A DNA stretch of 64,000 nt from Odontocerum albicorne (taxonomy: Eukaryota; Arthropoda; Insecta; Trichoptera; Odontoceridae), in contig OX463838.1 in the NCBI GenBank assembly GCA_949825065.1, forward strand, positions 2,086,251 to 2,150,250, written 5' to 3'. Position 1 is the first letter of the stretch. Each line of letters opens with the position of its first letter. This document shows positions 39,682 to 50,031 of the stretch, one piece after another. The notes beneath the pieces were generated by a model. It was not told the DNA's origin and did no database searches. It was given only the letters and a program-made list of their open reading frames with translations. A program made the translations under genes and the position numbers.

Positions 39682-40430
39682 TCTACATCACGCTTAATTA
39701 CTATGCTCAGATATCGTAGATCTGTTGGCTGACTTTCAACAGATCTACGATATCTGAGCTGAAAAATTCATCTTCCCCCATCATGCTTAATTAGTATGCT
39801 CAGATACCGTAGCGTAGTCCTGCTGGCTGACTAACTACGAATTCCGCTTCCCTCATCATGCTTAATTACTATGCTCAGATACCGTAGCGTAGCTCTGCTG
39901 TCTGATTAACTAGGAATTCCTCTTCCCTCATCATGCTTAATTACTATGTTCAGATATCGTAGCGTTGTCCTGCTGGCTGACTAACTAGGAATTCCTCTTC
40001 CCCCACCATGCTTAATTACTATGCTCAGATACCGTAGCGTAGTCCTGCTGGCTGACTAACTAGGAATTCCGCTTCCCTCATCATGCTTAATTACTATGCT
40101 CAGATACCGTAGCGTAGTCCTGCTGGCTGACTAACTAGGAATTCCTCTTCCCCCACCATGCTTAATTACTATGCTCAGATACCGTAGCGTAGTCCTGCTG
40201 GCTGACTAACTAGGAATTCCTCTTCCCCCACCATGCTTAATTACTATGCTCAGATACCGTAGCGTAGTCCTGCTGGCTGACTAACTAGGAATTCCTCTTC
40301 CCCCACCATGCTTAATTACTATGCTCAGATACCGTAGCGTAGTGCTGCTGGCTGACTAACTAGGAATTCCTCTTCCCACACCGTGCTTAATTACTATGCT
40401 CAGATACCGTAGCGTAGTCCTGCTGGAAGA
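39682..40430. repeat. tandem array, 75-bp unit, about 10 copies
   Basis: The unit has catgcttaattactatgctc, agataccgtagcgtagtcct, gctggctgactaactaggaa and ttcctcttccccca. Spacing is 75 bp. Each copy has an EcoRI-like ggaattcc. The first unit carries the foldback described next. Confidence 0.93.
39705..39759. repeat. perfect 23-bp inverted repeat at the array edge
   Basis: Arms 39705-39727 and 39737-39759 are exact complements, with a 9-base loop (gctgacttt). The left arm is the array's own gctcagatatcgtag motif, so the hairpin arose by inverted duplication of part of a unit. Confidence 0.9.
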
Positions 40431-41229
40431 CAGTTCACTCTACCTACTGTGTTTTACTTGCGATCATCTAATACCTGCCTCAGAGGAATCTCTTCACCCT
40501 GCTACCTTTTCACCGATCTACGCCTCTGAACGTGAGCCGAATTCTACGAGCATTGTGCAGCAGTCATCCACCTATGATACAGTTATTTGTACCGGTGCCG
40601 TACAGTGTTTATGTAAATATTGTAAGTATTTTGTATAATATATAAGTTAATCTAACGTTAGAGTTTACAAAGTTTAAATTTAACGTGTTTCAACCCCTTT
40701 TTGACTTTAACTAGTATTTCATGCCTTGACGCAATTAACTTAGTAAACAATTTGTTTACTTAATTTATACTTAAGTAAATTTTAACTCGTACTATTAATC
40801 TTTTCCTTGGGGGTTTATCGCAAGTAATGAATGACATTACATTTATTTTCATTAAAATGAAAGAGAACATTGCGAAATAATTTATGTTAATTTCTCTATA
40901 GATGTACCTCGAGTAGAGAGATTAAATATATAATTACCATAATAAGAATGGACACTAAGAGTAAGATGAAGGCAGAGAGGCTTCTTGATGTTAATTTGAT
41001 TTAGAAAGACAAAGCGGATATTCCAAAAATGGAAATAGATTAAAGTAAAGAAAAAAGATCTGTTCTCAAAGTGAAAAGGATTTGGGAATAGCAAAGTAAA
41101 TATGTTCAAGTAAACTGAATATAAAAAAAGCAAATTAAGTAGTGCCTCCGGAAATAAAAACTTGAAGCTAATGAATATTTATTTACAGTTAAGTTATTGA
41201 CTCAGTTATTTTCTTTTGAATGGCACCCT
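40431..41229. other. unclassified interval with a possible dispersed repeat
   Basis: 40440-40600 resembles 23283-23470 (see there). Beyond it, 40630-41229 is AT-rich with nothing recognised. Confidence 0.35.
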
Positions 41230-41430
41230 TCGAGATTTCCGCATTGGTTCATACATAAATATCATCACGCAATTTCCCTGCTAGGCAGAGAAAACATATC
41301 GTTAAACTTGCCTATCTCGACATATATTTCGCTTCTTCTACAATCATACATCTTTTCATCGTCGTTACTAGGCCTCGTATCTAAAAACCCCCTCGCCATT
41401 CCAACGTCAATTCAGTTTTGGTAAGCAAAG
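41230..41430 (-). pseudogene. LINE family 2 tail fragment
   Basis: tatcatcacgcaatttccct, gctaggcagagaaaacatat and cttctacaatcatacatctt are the complement of the family 2 3' end. Confidence 0.65.
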
Positions 41431-41479
41431 CTGTACCGTGGAGATTTCTTTTAATTATATTTATTTCTCTCCTCTTTAT

Positions 41480-41565
41480 GTGAGTGAGCTATTGGACACC
41501 AGCACACTGGAGTACTGGATTCGATGGCACACATGAAGAGAGACAATCGGAGCACACCGACATGT
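41480..41565 (+). repeat. short dispersed repeat, copy 1
   Basis: gagtgagctattggacacca, then tactggattcgatggcacac and gagcacaccgacat. It resembles 43205-43290 (gagtgaaccgttgcacacca, gtactggatcagagcaca). Its class is unknown. Confidence 0.45.
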
Positions 41566-41734
41566 TTTTTATTTATTTTTTAATGAATATATATAATCGA
41601 AGTCATAGATATTCTTATACCACCGAATATTAAGCGGAAAAAATGTCTGTATCATTCGAGGGAATAGCATAAAGCGGTAGCCTTTCGCGCGAAAGTGCAG
41701 TGCGTTTACGCGCGGCAATGAACAATTTCTCATG

Positions 41735-41985
41735 CACTACTTACATAATCTCTCATGCACATCTCGTCATGCAGTTTCTACGATTTCTATTACTTTTCCT
41801 CCTTTCAAAATATGATCCAAGTATACTATCTTTGGTCTTCCTCTTTACGGAACGTTTCCACTGTTAATTTATTTTGTAAGTATTTCTTCACTCATTCGTT
41901 CCACGTGCCCAAACAATATCAGAGTGTTCTACTTCATCTTACATCCGAATTGGTGATTCAGACATATTGAAGAGCATGGTCGAGA
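41735..41985 (-). pseudogene. LINE family 2 fragment
   Basis: The complement includes ggaaaagtaatagaaatcgt and tattcgga...; order and composition are as in the other family 2 copies (tctcatgcagtttctacgat region). Confidence 0.5.
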
Positions 41986-42061
41986 GACTATTGAGATTGA
42001 GACTCAACTATTGAGATTGTCGGGAGACAGTGTTGTTACTAGACGAACTCATTAACAAGAA

Positions 42062-42098
42062 TTTGTTATTCCACTAATTATTTTTGTGGAATAACAAA
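42062..42098. repeat. 13-bp perfect hairpin
   Basis: tttgttattccac (42062-42074) and gtggaataacaaa (42086-42098) with an 11-base loop. Could be a foldback tip; no other evidence. Confidence 0.7.
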
Positions 42099-42149
42099 AT
42101 CATTTATTGTTAAATATTCTTATATGAAGTCCCACAAAGTGAAAGACAA

Positions 42150-42260
42150 AATCTTTGACACGCCATTTTGGGGTAGGAAAAAGACGGAGCGTCATATTTT
42201 CGTTACTCGACACACATTCTTAGCCTCTTCCACATGCATACACCTTATAATATGGAGGTT
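42150..42260 (-). pseudogene. possible LINE family 2 tail fragment
   Basis: ttttggggtaggaaaaagac, then cgacacacattcttagcctc and tccacatgcatacacctt follow the order of the complemented family 2 tail. Confidence 0.45.
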
Positions 42261-42434
42261 CCAAATTAGAAGTAGTTTCATTAACACCAGATTTTCATCT
42301 TCACATTTGAGAAATGATCATTCTCGAACTAAGACTTGGAGTTAGACTAATACCATTATCATGCCGTTACAGCACCACAAGAATGTACCTTTGGTATCTA
42401 TCTACTCGTATATCCCAGAAAATACACGCTTTAC

Positions 42435-42790
42435 TTGATTCATGGGACAATTTGAGAGATCTTGATTAATGAAACAATTAGAGAGATCTTGATTAATGGG
42501 ACAATTTGAGAGATCTTGATTAATTGGACAATTTGAGAGATCTTGATTAATGGGACAATTTGAGAGATCTTGATTAATGGGACAATTTGATAGATCTTGA
42601 TTAATGGGACAATTTGAGAGATCTTGATTAATGGGACAATTTGAGAGATCTTGATTAATGGGACAATTTGAGAGATCTTGATTAATGGGACAATTTGAGA
42701 GATCTTGATTAATGGGACAATTTGAGAGATCTTGATTAATGGAACAATTTGAGAGATCTTGATTAATGGGACAATTTGAGTAAAAATTAA
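42435..42790. repeat. minisatellite, 27-bp unit, about 13 copies
   Basis: Unit gagagatcttgattaatggg plus acaattt. Because 27 is divisible by three it gives a minus-strand frame of repeated NCPINQDLS over 42402-42815. Each unit has a BglII-type AGATCT. No signal peptide or other protein feature supports coding. Confidence 0.92.
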
Positions 42791-42864
42791 CTTTATTAAG
42801 TCTCTTAATTGACATATGTAACTTTACACAGGTATTTGTGAAACATATCTTTACGTACTCGTAT

Positions 42865-43025
42865 AGTATATATCATCACGCCGTTACTCTGCTGGGCAAG
42901 ATAAACAGAATGCCCGACTTTCCCATCTCGACATGCATCCCAAGCTTAATTTACATCCATACACATTCTTATACCACTTCTACGATTTTTATGACTTTCT
43001 ATGTTTCCTTCTTTTCATTATTATT
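42865..43025 (-). pseudogene. LINE family 2 tail fragment
   Basis: tatcatcacgccgttactct, gctgggcaagataaacagaa and tacacattcttataccactt match the complement of the tail; it ends in a short TAT/ATT run at 43018-43032. Confidence 0.7.
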
Positions 43026-43032
43026 ATTATTA

Positions 43033-43160
43033 TGACGGTTTGGAACATTCCAATAATGGAGAGTCGAACCCTAGTTGGCAACTGGTTCCAGAGTCTTACT
43101 TCATGGACAATACATTCGTTTGTTGTTGGGTCTTGTAGTAGAGGATCCCCTCACCGACGT
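43033..43160 (-). pseudogene. LINE family 5 C-terminal fragment
   Basis: The complement reads VHEVRLWNQLPTRVRLSIIG, matching the VHAVRLWNQLQ.N.RLAPSL region of family 5. It is short and diverged. Confidence 0.55.
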
Positions 43161-43379
43161 AATTTCAGCTAGAAAGCGAAACAGTGCCGTCGTTTTTTTT
43201 TTTTAATTGAGTGAACCGTTGCACACCAGCCAAGTCACCGGCCACACCGTTGTACTGGATCAGAGCACATAGACATTTCCTTTTTTTTTCTCTTTTTGAA
43301 ATAATTCATGGACAATAAAAGTTTAGGAGCTAGTCCTTAAGGGAAGAGATGATGATGATTTGTTGATAAATAAAACACG

Positions 43380-43800
43380 TTTTGGATCGCAATGCGGAAG
43401 AAGAGTTTTTATTAGTAAACGTAGGTATTTATACTATTTCCGCGTGTGTGCGGGAATGCGAGCAAGATATCCTTCGTCTCGTTTCTGCATTAGCAAAACG
43501 GTTAATGTCGTATGTAGGTGACAATTTATTTACGGAACTGGCGAGACAGCGTGGTGCGTTCTCGTTCTAGTATGGAATGCGGTCCGCTTCGGGCTATGGG
43601 TTGAATGGCCGGCGTGTGAACTTCGGACTTGTTTATTTAAATTTGCCGAGGAATGCAAAGGTCACTTCACCGGTCATTGACCGTATGTATGAACGCCCAC
43701 AGTGTTCCGAGTGGGCGACTGAATGTGCGACGACCGCCACAAAAGCAAGGATGTTTTTACAGATTCTATTAAAAATCTGTCCTTTGAATTCAAATATAAT
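43380..43800. other. non-repetitive GC-richer interval
   Basis: No element ends or shared repeats. It has two overlapping open frames (62 and 77 codons) without known motifs. The words aaggtcacttcacc and ggtcattgacc resemble nuclear-receptor half-sites, possibly by chance. I see no evidence that it is transcribed. Confidence 0.3.
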
Positions 43801-44214
43801 GGTTCATTAAATTTTTATAGATTTAAAAAAAATTAATTTAATTTTGTAAACATTGTATTGTAAATAAATCACAACATTTTTAATAATAATGCTAGTACAT
43901 TGTGTTGTTATTAAAAGAATTTTCCGGTACATAATAACAATATTAATTTTAATCAAGTTTTCAGTATTAAAATCCACCAGAAACTGGTAGAAAGTTCTTA
44001 GACTATCTATCAGATTCAATTCGTTTCAGTCATTATTACCACATAGATCTATAAAACATTATTTCTACCCCTCCAAAAAGCTAACGAGCAAAAATGTGAA
44101 ACTTGAAACCAAGTATCCGCTGGGAATCAAACCCTGACCCGAGATTTCTCGACAAGCAAAATTAGACCATTAAAAAACTTGAATTGTGACTCAAGCTTCA
44201 TCATTATTACTATC

Positions 44215-44310
44215 GCTCCATCCAGTTATTGGGGTAAGCATAGATAATAGATCTCCACTTCTTTCTATCCTCTAACACATGTTTCGCTTCTACTAAGACA
44301 TACACCTCGT
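44215..44310 (-). pseudogene. LINE family 2 terminal coding fragment
   Basis: The complement reads EVYVLVEAKHVLEDRKKWR, then SIIYAYPNN, matching the R.WRSVISAYP end of family 2 (compare 19455-19750). Confidence 0.65.
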
Positions 44311-44394
44311 TATGATCTACTTGTATAGAATATTTTTCTGTCCCGCAGCCCCCTCTTATCTCGCCGAGAATTTTCAGCGTCTTTCCAATCATGG

Positions 44395-44905
44395 ATTAGG
44401 GCTACGCTCAAACAGAGATTGTTTATTGGCCTTTCCAGTTCACCGCTCCTCTTTCTTTACGTCGTTCTTTACTGTCCATGCAGAGAGACTTTGGAATCAG
44501 TTACAATCCAATATAAGACTAGCCCCGTCCTTGGCATGCTTTAAGAAGCGACTGAAAAGCCTCTTAATTTCTAGTCAGTAAAATAACGTGTTTCATTCCT
44601 GATTTTTATTTTCCTTTCCTCTCAACCATCCCTTCCTTTCCTTTTGATTGATGATATCTCACTTTATATGAAAAATAATGTTCGGGTGACTGTTCGTCTT
44701 TGCGGGGTTCGTGGGCATGTGCTCACGCATATGTTTATGGATTTCGTGGGGATGGATAGTCATTTGAATGATTTATGTGACCACGTAACTTGCTTCATTT
44801 ACTTTTGTCTGGTTGGTTTGAAAAGAGATTGTCACCTGGCAATAAGCCCGCCAGATTAATAAATATTTGCAATAAAAGTGTTAAATAAATATTTTTATAA
44901 AACTT
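44395..44905 (+). mobile_element. partner LINE 3' end (family 5), forward copy
   Basis: The C-terminal frame (FPVHRSSFFTSFFTVHAERL, WNQLQSNIRLAPSLACFKKR, ending ISSQ at 44581) is followed by about 240 bp of 3' untranslated sequence. It then has the tail tgtctggttggtttgaaaag, agattgtcacctggcaataa and gcccgccag (44805-44857), the same as in the SINEs, and ends tttgcaataaaagtgttaaa. It is the clearest copy linking the protein to the tail. Confidence 0.88.
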
Positions 44906-45670
44906 TTATTAATTTTTTCTACTAAGTTGAACCATCCCAATGCTTCTTCCTTCAGATTAAGCCCTGCATCTTCTTTTAATCCGGATTTTTTCTTTATGTC
45001 CTTATTGTGTTATATATTGTTTTTAGACACATTCCACGCCACACTCTCAATTCTAACACATCTATCTTGCTTTAGTCTTATTTTTTATCACATTCAAGTT
45101 TTCCCTGCACACATATTACTGTTGCAAACAATTTCCCATTATTGGTTTCCTTGAAATGCTCAGGTCAGTAAACATATTTTATAACCTATTATTCAATATC
45201 TTGCCTGTTGCTTCCATTCTTTCAACATCGCATATCACGCGGGCATTCGGAAGCAGCTAAATTAACAAATATAATAATGTCTTCCATTGTTTTATAAATA
45301 ATTGTATTATTGAAGTTGAATTCTGTAAAAGGTAGTGCCACAAGGCAATCAACTCGTCCATAGTATGCAAATTAAATATCATTAATAGTTTATCGTGTCA
45401 AAATAAAATAGGCCGTCAAATTGTAATCTATAATGGATTATAAACAAATATGCCATAGCACTGTTACAAATTGGTCAAGAGTCGTAAAAGCTACTAGTGA
45501 CTGGCAATTCACTGGTCAGGGTTCGCACTACCAGGAGACTTCGTATAACGGTATTTGTATAGTAAACATATGTAGACGCGGGGAACCCAATCTAAAGGCC
45601 TCAGCTACCACCTTCTTATGATAACATTCCATTTATATATTGTTTAATTTATCAATCAAAACATGGGTTC
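44906..45670. other. interval without recognised features
   Basis: Mostly AT-rich. A weak SINE-tail-like word (ggtagtgccacaaggcaatc) occurs at 45331-45350. Confidence 0.35.
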
Positions 45671-45679
45671 GAAATTCTT

Positions 45680-46262
45680 TGAAAGTCTGCTCTCGAAACA
45701 GAGCTGGAGATGAAGAAAGTCTGCTCTCGAAATAGAGCTGGATATGAAGAAAGTCTGCTCTCGAAATAGAGCTGGAGATGAAGAAAGGCTGCTCTCGAAA
45801 TAGAGCTGGAGATGAAGAAAGTCTGCTTTCGAAATAGAGATGGAGATGAAGAAAGTCTGCTCTCGAAATAGACCTGGAGATGAAGAAAGGCTGCTCTCGA
45901 AATAGAGCTGGAGATGAAGAAAGTCTGCTCTCGAAATAGAGCTGGAGATGAAGAAAGGCTGCTCTCGAAATAGAGCTGGAGATGAAGAAAGTCTGCTCTC
46001 GAAACAGAGCTGGAGATGAAAAAAGGCTGCTCTCGAAATAGAGCTGGAGATAAAGAAAGTCTGCTCTCGAAACAGAGCTGGAGATGAAGAAAGGCTGCTC
46101 TCGAAATAGAGCTGGAGATGAAGAAAGTCTGCTCTCGAAACAGAGCTGGAGATGAAGAAAGGCTGCTCTCGAAATAGAGCTGGAGATGAAGAAAGTCTGC
46201 TCTCGAAACAGAGCTGGAGATGAAGAAAGGCTGCTCTCGAAATAGAGCCGGAGATGAAGAAA
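45680..46262. repeat. minisatellite, 34-bp unit, 17 copies, dimeric higher order
   Basis: The unit is gaagaaagtctgctctcgaa plus atagagctggagat. Two variants alternate: gtctg with aaacag, and ggctg with aaatag, giving a 68-bp dimer over much of the array. As 102 bp is three units, open frames of 219 and 224 codons overlap in different frames of the minus strand, which argues against coding. Confidence 0.93.
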
Positions 46263-46345
46263 GGAGCTTTAAGATGGTTTGGACACGTGAAAAAAATGTA
46301 TGACGAAACAATGACTAAGCGAGTACACAACCCAAAAGTGCAAGG
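46258..46345 (+). pseudogene. LINE C-terminal fragment at array edge
   Basis: The frame GALRWFGHVKKMYDETMTKR and VHNPKVQG is the W.GH motif region of RTE-like LINEs. It starts where the minisatellite ends. Confidence 0.6.
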
Positions 46346-46404
46346 TGTGTGCGTAAAAGGTGTATCTGGTCTGTTTTATCAATATTCATAATTATATATG
46401 AACA

Positions 46405-46840
46405 CTACTTACGTATGGCTGCGAGACATGGACGCTCACAGTAAAGAACACACAAAAGCTCCAGACCGCACAAAGGGGCATGGAGAGATGCATGTTGGGA
46501 TATACTAAAAGAGACCGTAAACGAAACACCTGGATTCGCAATATAACAAAGGTAGAAGACGTTATAAAGGTGTGCAAAATAATGAAGTGGCAATGGGCCG
46601 GACACGTAGCCAGAATGTCAGACTCCCGATGGACATCCGAAATAATCCAATGGTACCCAAGAGGCATAAAGAGGCCCAGAAGAAGACCGAAGGTACGCTG
46701 GATAGATGAAATCAGGAAGTATGGCAGCATCACATGGCATCAGCGAGCAAAAAACCGAACTATTTGGAGTCAACTTGGGGAGACCTTCATCCAGCAGTGG
46801 ATCGACCCTGGTTGACAATGATGATGATGATGATATGAAC
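46405..46840 (+). pseudogene. LINE C-terminal region, uninterrupted, with GAT tail
   Basis: The frame from 46408 reads TYGCETWTLTVKNTQKLQTA, then CMLGYTKRDRKRNTWIRN, MKWQWAGHVARMSDSRW, RRRPKVRWIDEIRKYGS and ends WIDPG at 46815. It is followed by caatgatgatgatgatgata, the trinucleotide tail also seen at 8974 and 25940. It has about 135 codons and is 5'-truncated. Confidence 0.87.
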
Positions 46841-47125
46841 ACTACACCTAAATCCGAATATGTTACTATTACATATCGGAATATTTACGTATTTAAAGGT
46901 TTCTTTGTAGTTCGTCTCCCTTTGGCAATTTTTCTGCGATTTTCTTACCAAATATGTTTTTCAAAATGTATTGTATGTAAATGCGAGGAAATACCTTATC
47001 TAATGACTCTAATCCCCCCCATCCTATATTTACATACACTTACATTTTTTGTAATATTTTCAGTCTGTCTATAAAAGTTGGTTTGAATTCTGAATTGACA
47101 GCACTTTGAGGAGAGTCTGTTTTTA
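46837..47125 (+). mobile_element. LINE family 5 fragment and flanking tail
   Basis: The frame MNTTPKSEYVTITYRNIYVF resembles HYTPKTQHVTITLRKIYKG of family 5. Later tgacagcactttgaggagag is loosely like the box-B repeat at 37795 and 60585. Highly decayed. Confidence 0.45.
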
Positions 47126-47176
47126 AATGGCGTTATATAAATTGTCTTATTATTACTACGGCATTAGTGTAGTTAA

Positions 47177-47405
47177 AGTACCCGGCGTTAAGTAATACAC
47201 ATCGGGCTTAAGAAAGAGACTGTCGGCCATAATCGGCTAACTTCGGCTTTGTAGAGCGTCGTCTCTGTCGCACGCAACGACTGACAAATCGCGACGGAAC
47301 ACGTGTATGAATGACAGAGACGACGTTCTACAAAGCCGAAGTTAGCCGATTATGGCCGACAGTCTCTTTCTTAAGCCCGATGTGTATTACTTACCGCCGG
47401 GTACT
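47177..47405. mobile_element. foldback MITE, copy 2
   Basis: AGTACCCGGCG...CGCCGGGTACT ends with long complementary arms, as in 5860-6087. The loop (gcacgcaacgactgacaaat and onward) is the exact inverse of copy 1's loop apart from a few differences. Confidence 0.88.
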
Positions 47406-47470
47406 GCACAAAGACCTTAGGTGAATAGCATTTGAATACACCCGTTTTCCCTGGTCTAGCGCTAGAACGC

Positions 47471-47640
47471 TAAACGACCTCCGACGACACGATTAGTAAG
47501 ACGCCTGTCTTCCAATCTGGGAGATGCGAGTTCGATTGCCGTTTGTACCTATTTTTTTTAAAGCGGTCTAGTCTGGTTTTCGCTTTAGGCCTCTTAAATA
47601 TCTTTTGATTGGTTGAAAAAAATGCCACTGTCAAACCATT
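47471..47640 (+). mobile_element. tRNA-derived SINE copy
   Basis: aacgacctccgacgacacga, then tagtaagacgcctgtcttcc, box B gagttcgattgccgt, body gtctagtctggttttcgctt and tail cttttgattggttgaaaaaa. Diverged. Confidence 0.7.
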
Positions 47641-48747
47641 TCAAGATTACTCTATTAATTTTAATTAAAACACCCATCTAACAAATATTTATCCTTTCAT
47701 TTAACAAAGGTTTCGGCTGTAACTTTGTGGAACCTCATATTAAAGTATTTAACGAAAGATTACTTTGTTCTTCAACTAATAACAGTAATCTCCGCATCAT
47801 GTGATTTTGATGTGTGTGGTCCACAGTAACATGATACTAATCTGATAAAAGCACTGCTCTTATAACAAACAGGGATCACTCCGCCTAAAGAGAGTTTCGG
47901 GATAGGAGATAGAAACACGTGTAGCGAGAGTTAATGTGAATGATGGAATTACAAATCAGTTTATTGGTAAGATATCATATTGTATAATTTTTGAATGCAT
48001 CAGAACTATCAATGATAGGTATACCGGTATTATCAGAAATTGATTTTGTAGCCCCTACAACTGTTGTAACTCTCTCAATTGGATAAACCGATTAGGGATA
48101 GCTGCGTTGCTGACTTCCTCCATACTCCACTCCTTGCCATCCTCGGCAGCCGCGTGACAAGGCCAAAGTTTAACGACCAATTACACCCATCGGCAGTCGG
48201 CGACAGAGAGACAAAGAGGGAGACATGACAACACACGATGGGTGTGCTCGTGCTGTGTGTAGCACTCTTTACCACTGATATTGCCCACATAAAGAGTAAT
48301 AAGCTTAGAGATGACACAGTCTCCATTTTACAATACTAAAGCTGCTTATACACGAGCATTAAATGTATATAAAATTGTATAATTAGTGAAATTCATATTT
48401 TTTTAAATTTCAAACTTCATAAGTATACGACCAATCAATAAAATTTAAGCTATCATATGATTATCGCAAAAAAATCATTATTGACAAAGTTTTCCAATAA
48501 AAAAAAAATGAAACACGTCACTTTAATAAACAGAGAGAAAAAATACTGTGGGGGTTTGTCCATAAAAAGATTCTTATGCGGAAAAAGGTAAGTTTAATAT
48601 ACTGCTATTTTTGGCATTTAATATTATCACAAAAAATTGGATGCAAGTATAATTATTTTTAAAGATGTAACTGAATACCAATAACTTCATATTTATATTT
48701 GAAAAAAAAAAATGTAGAAATATTTTGAAAAGCGGGAACGAGCGGAA
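47641..48747. other. interval without recognised features
   Basis: AT-rich except for 48085-48270 (gagagacaaagagggagaca). An 83-codon minus-strand frame has no known motif. Confidence 0.4.
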
Positions 48748-48965
48748 CGACCTCCGTGGCCTGGTGGTAAGACGCTTGTCTGCCGATCCGGAGGTTGCGG
48801 GTTCGATCCCCGCTGGAATCCAGATTTTTTTAAATGGAATTCCAGTCTGGCTTTCACTTAGGGTCCGGTAAAACATCTCTCTGGTTGGTTGGAAGAGATT
48901 GCCACATGGTAATAAACGCGCCAGGTGAAATAAATAAAAAATAAATAAATAAAATAAACGTAAAG
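48748..48965 (+). mobile_element. tRNA-derived SINE, best preserved copy
   Basis: Box A tggcctggtggtaagacg (48757 on), box B gggttcgatcccc (48799-48811). Body aattccagtctggctttcac. Tail ctctggttggttggaagaga, ttgccacatggtaataaac, then an A/T-rich end with aaataaataaa at 48926-48956. Confidence 0.88.
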
Positions 48966-49090
48966 CCATACAAATCGTGGGAGTTGCATGAGAAGATGGA
49001 TAAGTGTTAAAGAGGCGAACGACGTATGTCGAGAGTCCTTTCTGCCAACTCCGACAGAACAATGGCGTGATAGTACGCATGTTTTTATGA
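48966..49090 (+). pseudogene. LINE family 2 tail fragment
   Basis: aatcgtgggagttgcatgag, aagatggataagtgttaaag and cagaacaatggcgtgatagt match the order in the other tails. It follows the SINE directly. Confidence 0.6.
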
Positions 49091-49138
49091 TATTGAATAA
49101 TTCAAACCCCCAATATAACATAGAATATATTATTTCTT

Positions 49139-50031
49139 TTAAGGGGGTATTCTCCCTTGAAATTTTCAAAAAATCGAATATATTTTTCATTTCATTTTTC
49201 TATAATCCATTCTGAATAATTTCTAGTAAGAAATGTTAAAAAATCTTAAAAATTCAAAAAGTTATAAGGGTTTATAGTCGAGCGCGCCGGTCGAAAAATG
49301 ACCTGTGCTTCGCAGCTTTCGGGTCGTCTATTGTCATGGCAGTAGCCTTATTTTCCAAGAATTCTCGTCCAATAGGATTTCTTGCAATGATGAATTGATA
49401 TTTAGTTTGTAGTGTAAAGATGGAATTTTTAAACAAGTTTATATGACCCTGGAGTTGCTGATGAACAGTAAGTTGAAAATATTAACTTTAATTCGTGTAA
49501 AAATCGCACTTGAAACTTTAAACGTTTCCTGAAAAATCACCTTTTTTAATCTATTCCCCGTAATAACTCCAAAACTTATTAACCGATTTTAATGAATAAG
49601 TATTTATTCTCTTTGTTATACCTATCTCTATAGCCGGTACTAGAATTATTTCAATTGATATTTTATTTCGATTTTTTCCCTCCTTTAAAGACAAAAAAAA
49701 ATAAAAACTGATTTTTAATTTCAACAAGCTGTCATTTTTTTCTAATTATTATTTTTTATTATTCTAGTACCGGCTATAGCCACAGACTTTCTGAGTAGAA
49801 CCGATTTTTTTTCATTTTCAGACTTGTACAACATTACAATTACGTGCAATTACGTGCATAATGGACATAATAACAACAAAAATGTAATTTTTTTTATCAT
49901 ATAATTTTATGAAAATGTTCTTAAGATAAATAAACATGTCTAAAAAAACTATATAAAAAAATAATTCGTACACTGAAAAAAAAAACTAAAAAATCGACGA
50001 TTTTTGGCCATGAGATGAGAATACCACCTTA
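49139..50031. mobile_element. TTAA-flanked DNA transposon (Kolobok/piggyBac-like), non-autonomous
   Basis: TTAA at 49139-49142 and 50028-50031. Terminal repeats are GGGGGTATTCTC at the left and GAGAATACCACC at the right. The 885-bp interior has no transposase and contains another MITE. Both ends add tttcaaaaaatcg and its partial complement. TTAA target use is shared with piggyBac and Kolobok; which one is undecided. Confidence 0.65.
49628..49779. mobile_element. short MITE with perfect 19-bp inverted ends, nested in the TTAA element
   Basis: Arms ctatagccggtactagaat (49628-49646) and its exact complement (49761-49779) bound 152 bp of AT-rich sequence. TA dinucleotides lie at the edges. It is located inside 49139-50031. 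Confidence 0.75.

Noticed and set aside
42402..42815. repetitive protein of NCPINQDLS units
   Set aside because: A 27-bp repeat trivially keeps a frame open; no initiation or other gene signal.
43550..43690. nuclear-receptor response element
   Set aside because: Half-site words (aaggtca, ggtca) are short and occur by chance; no conserved spacing.
45652..46330. 219- and 224-codon frames as genes
   Set aside because: Both lie on the 34-bp minisatellite and overlap in different frames.
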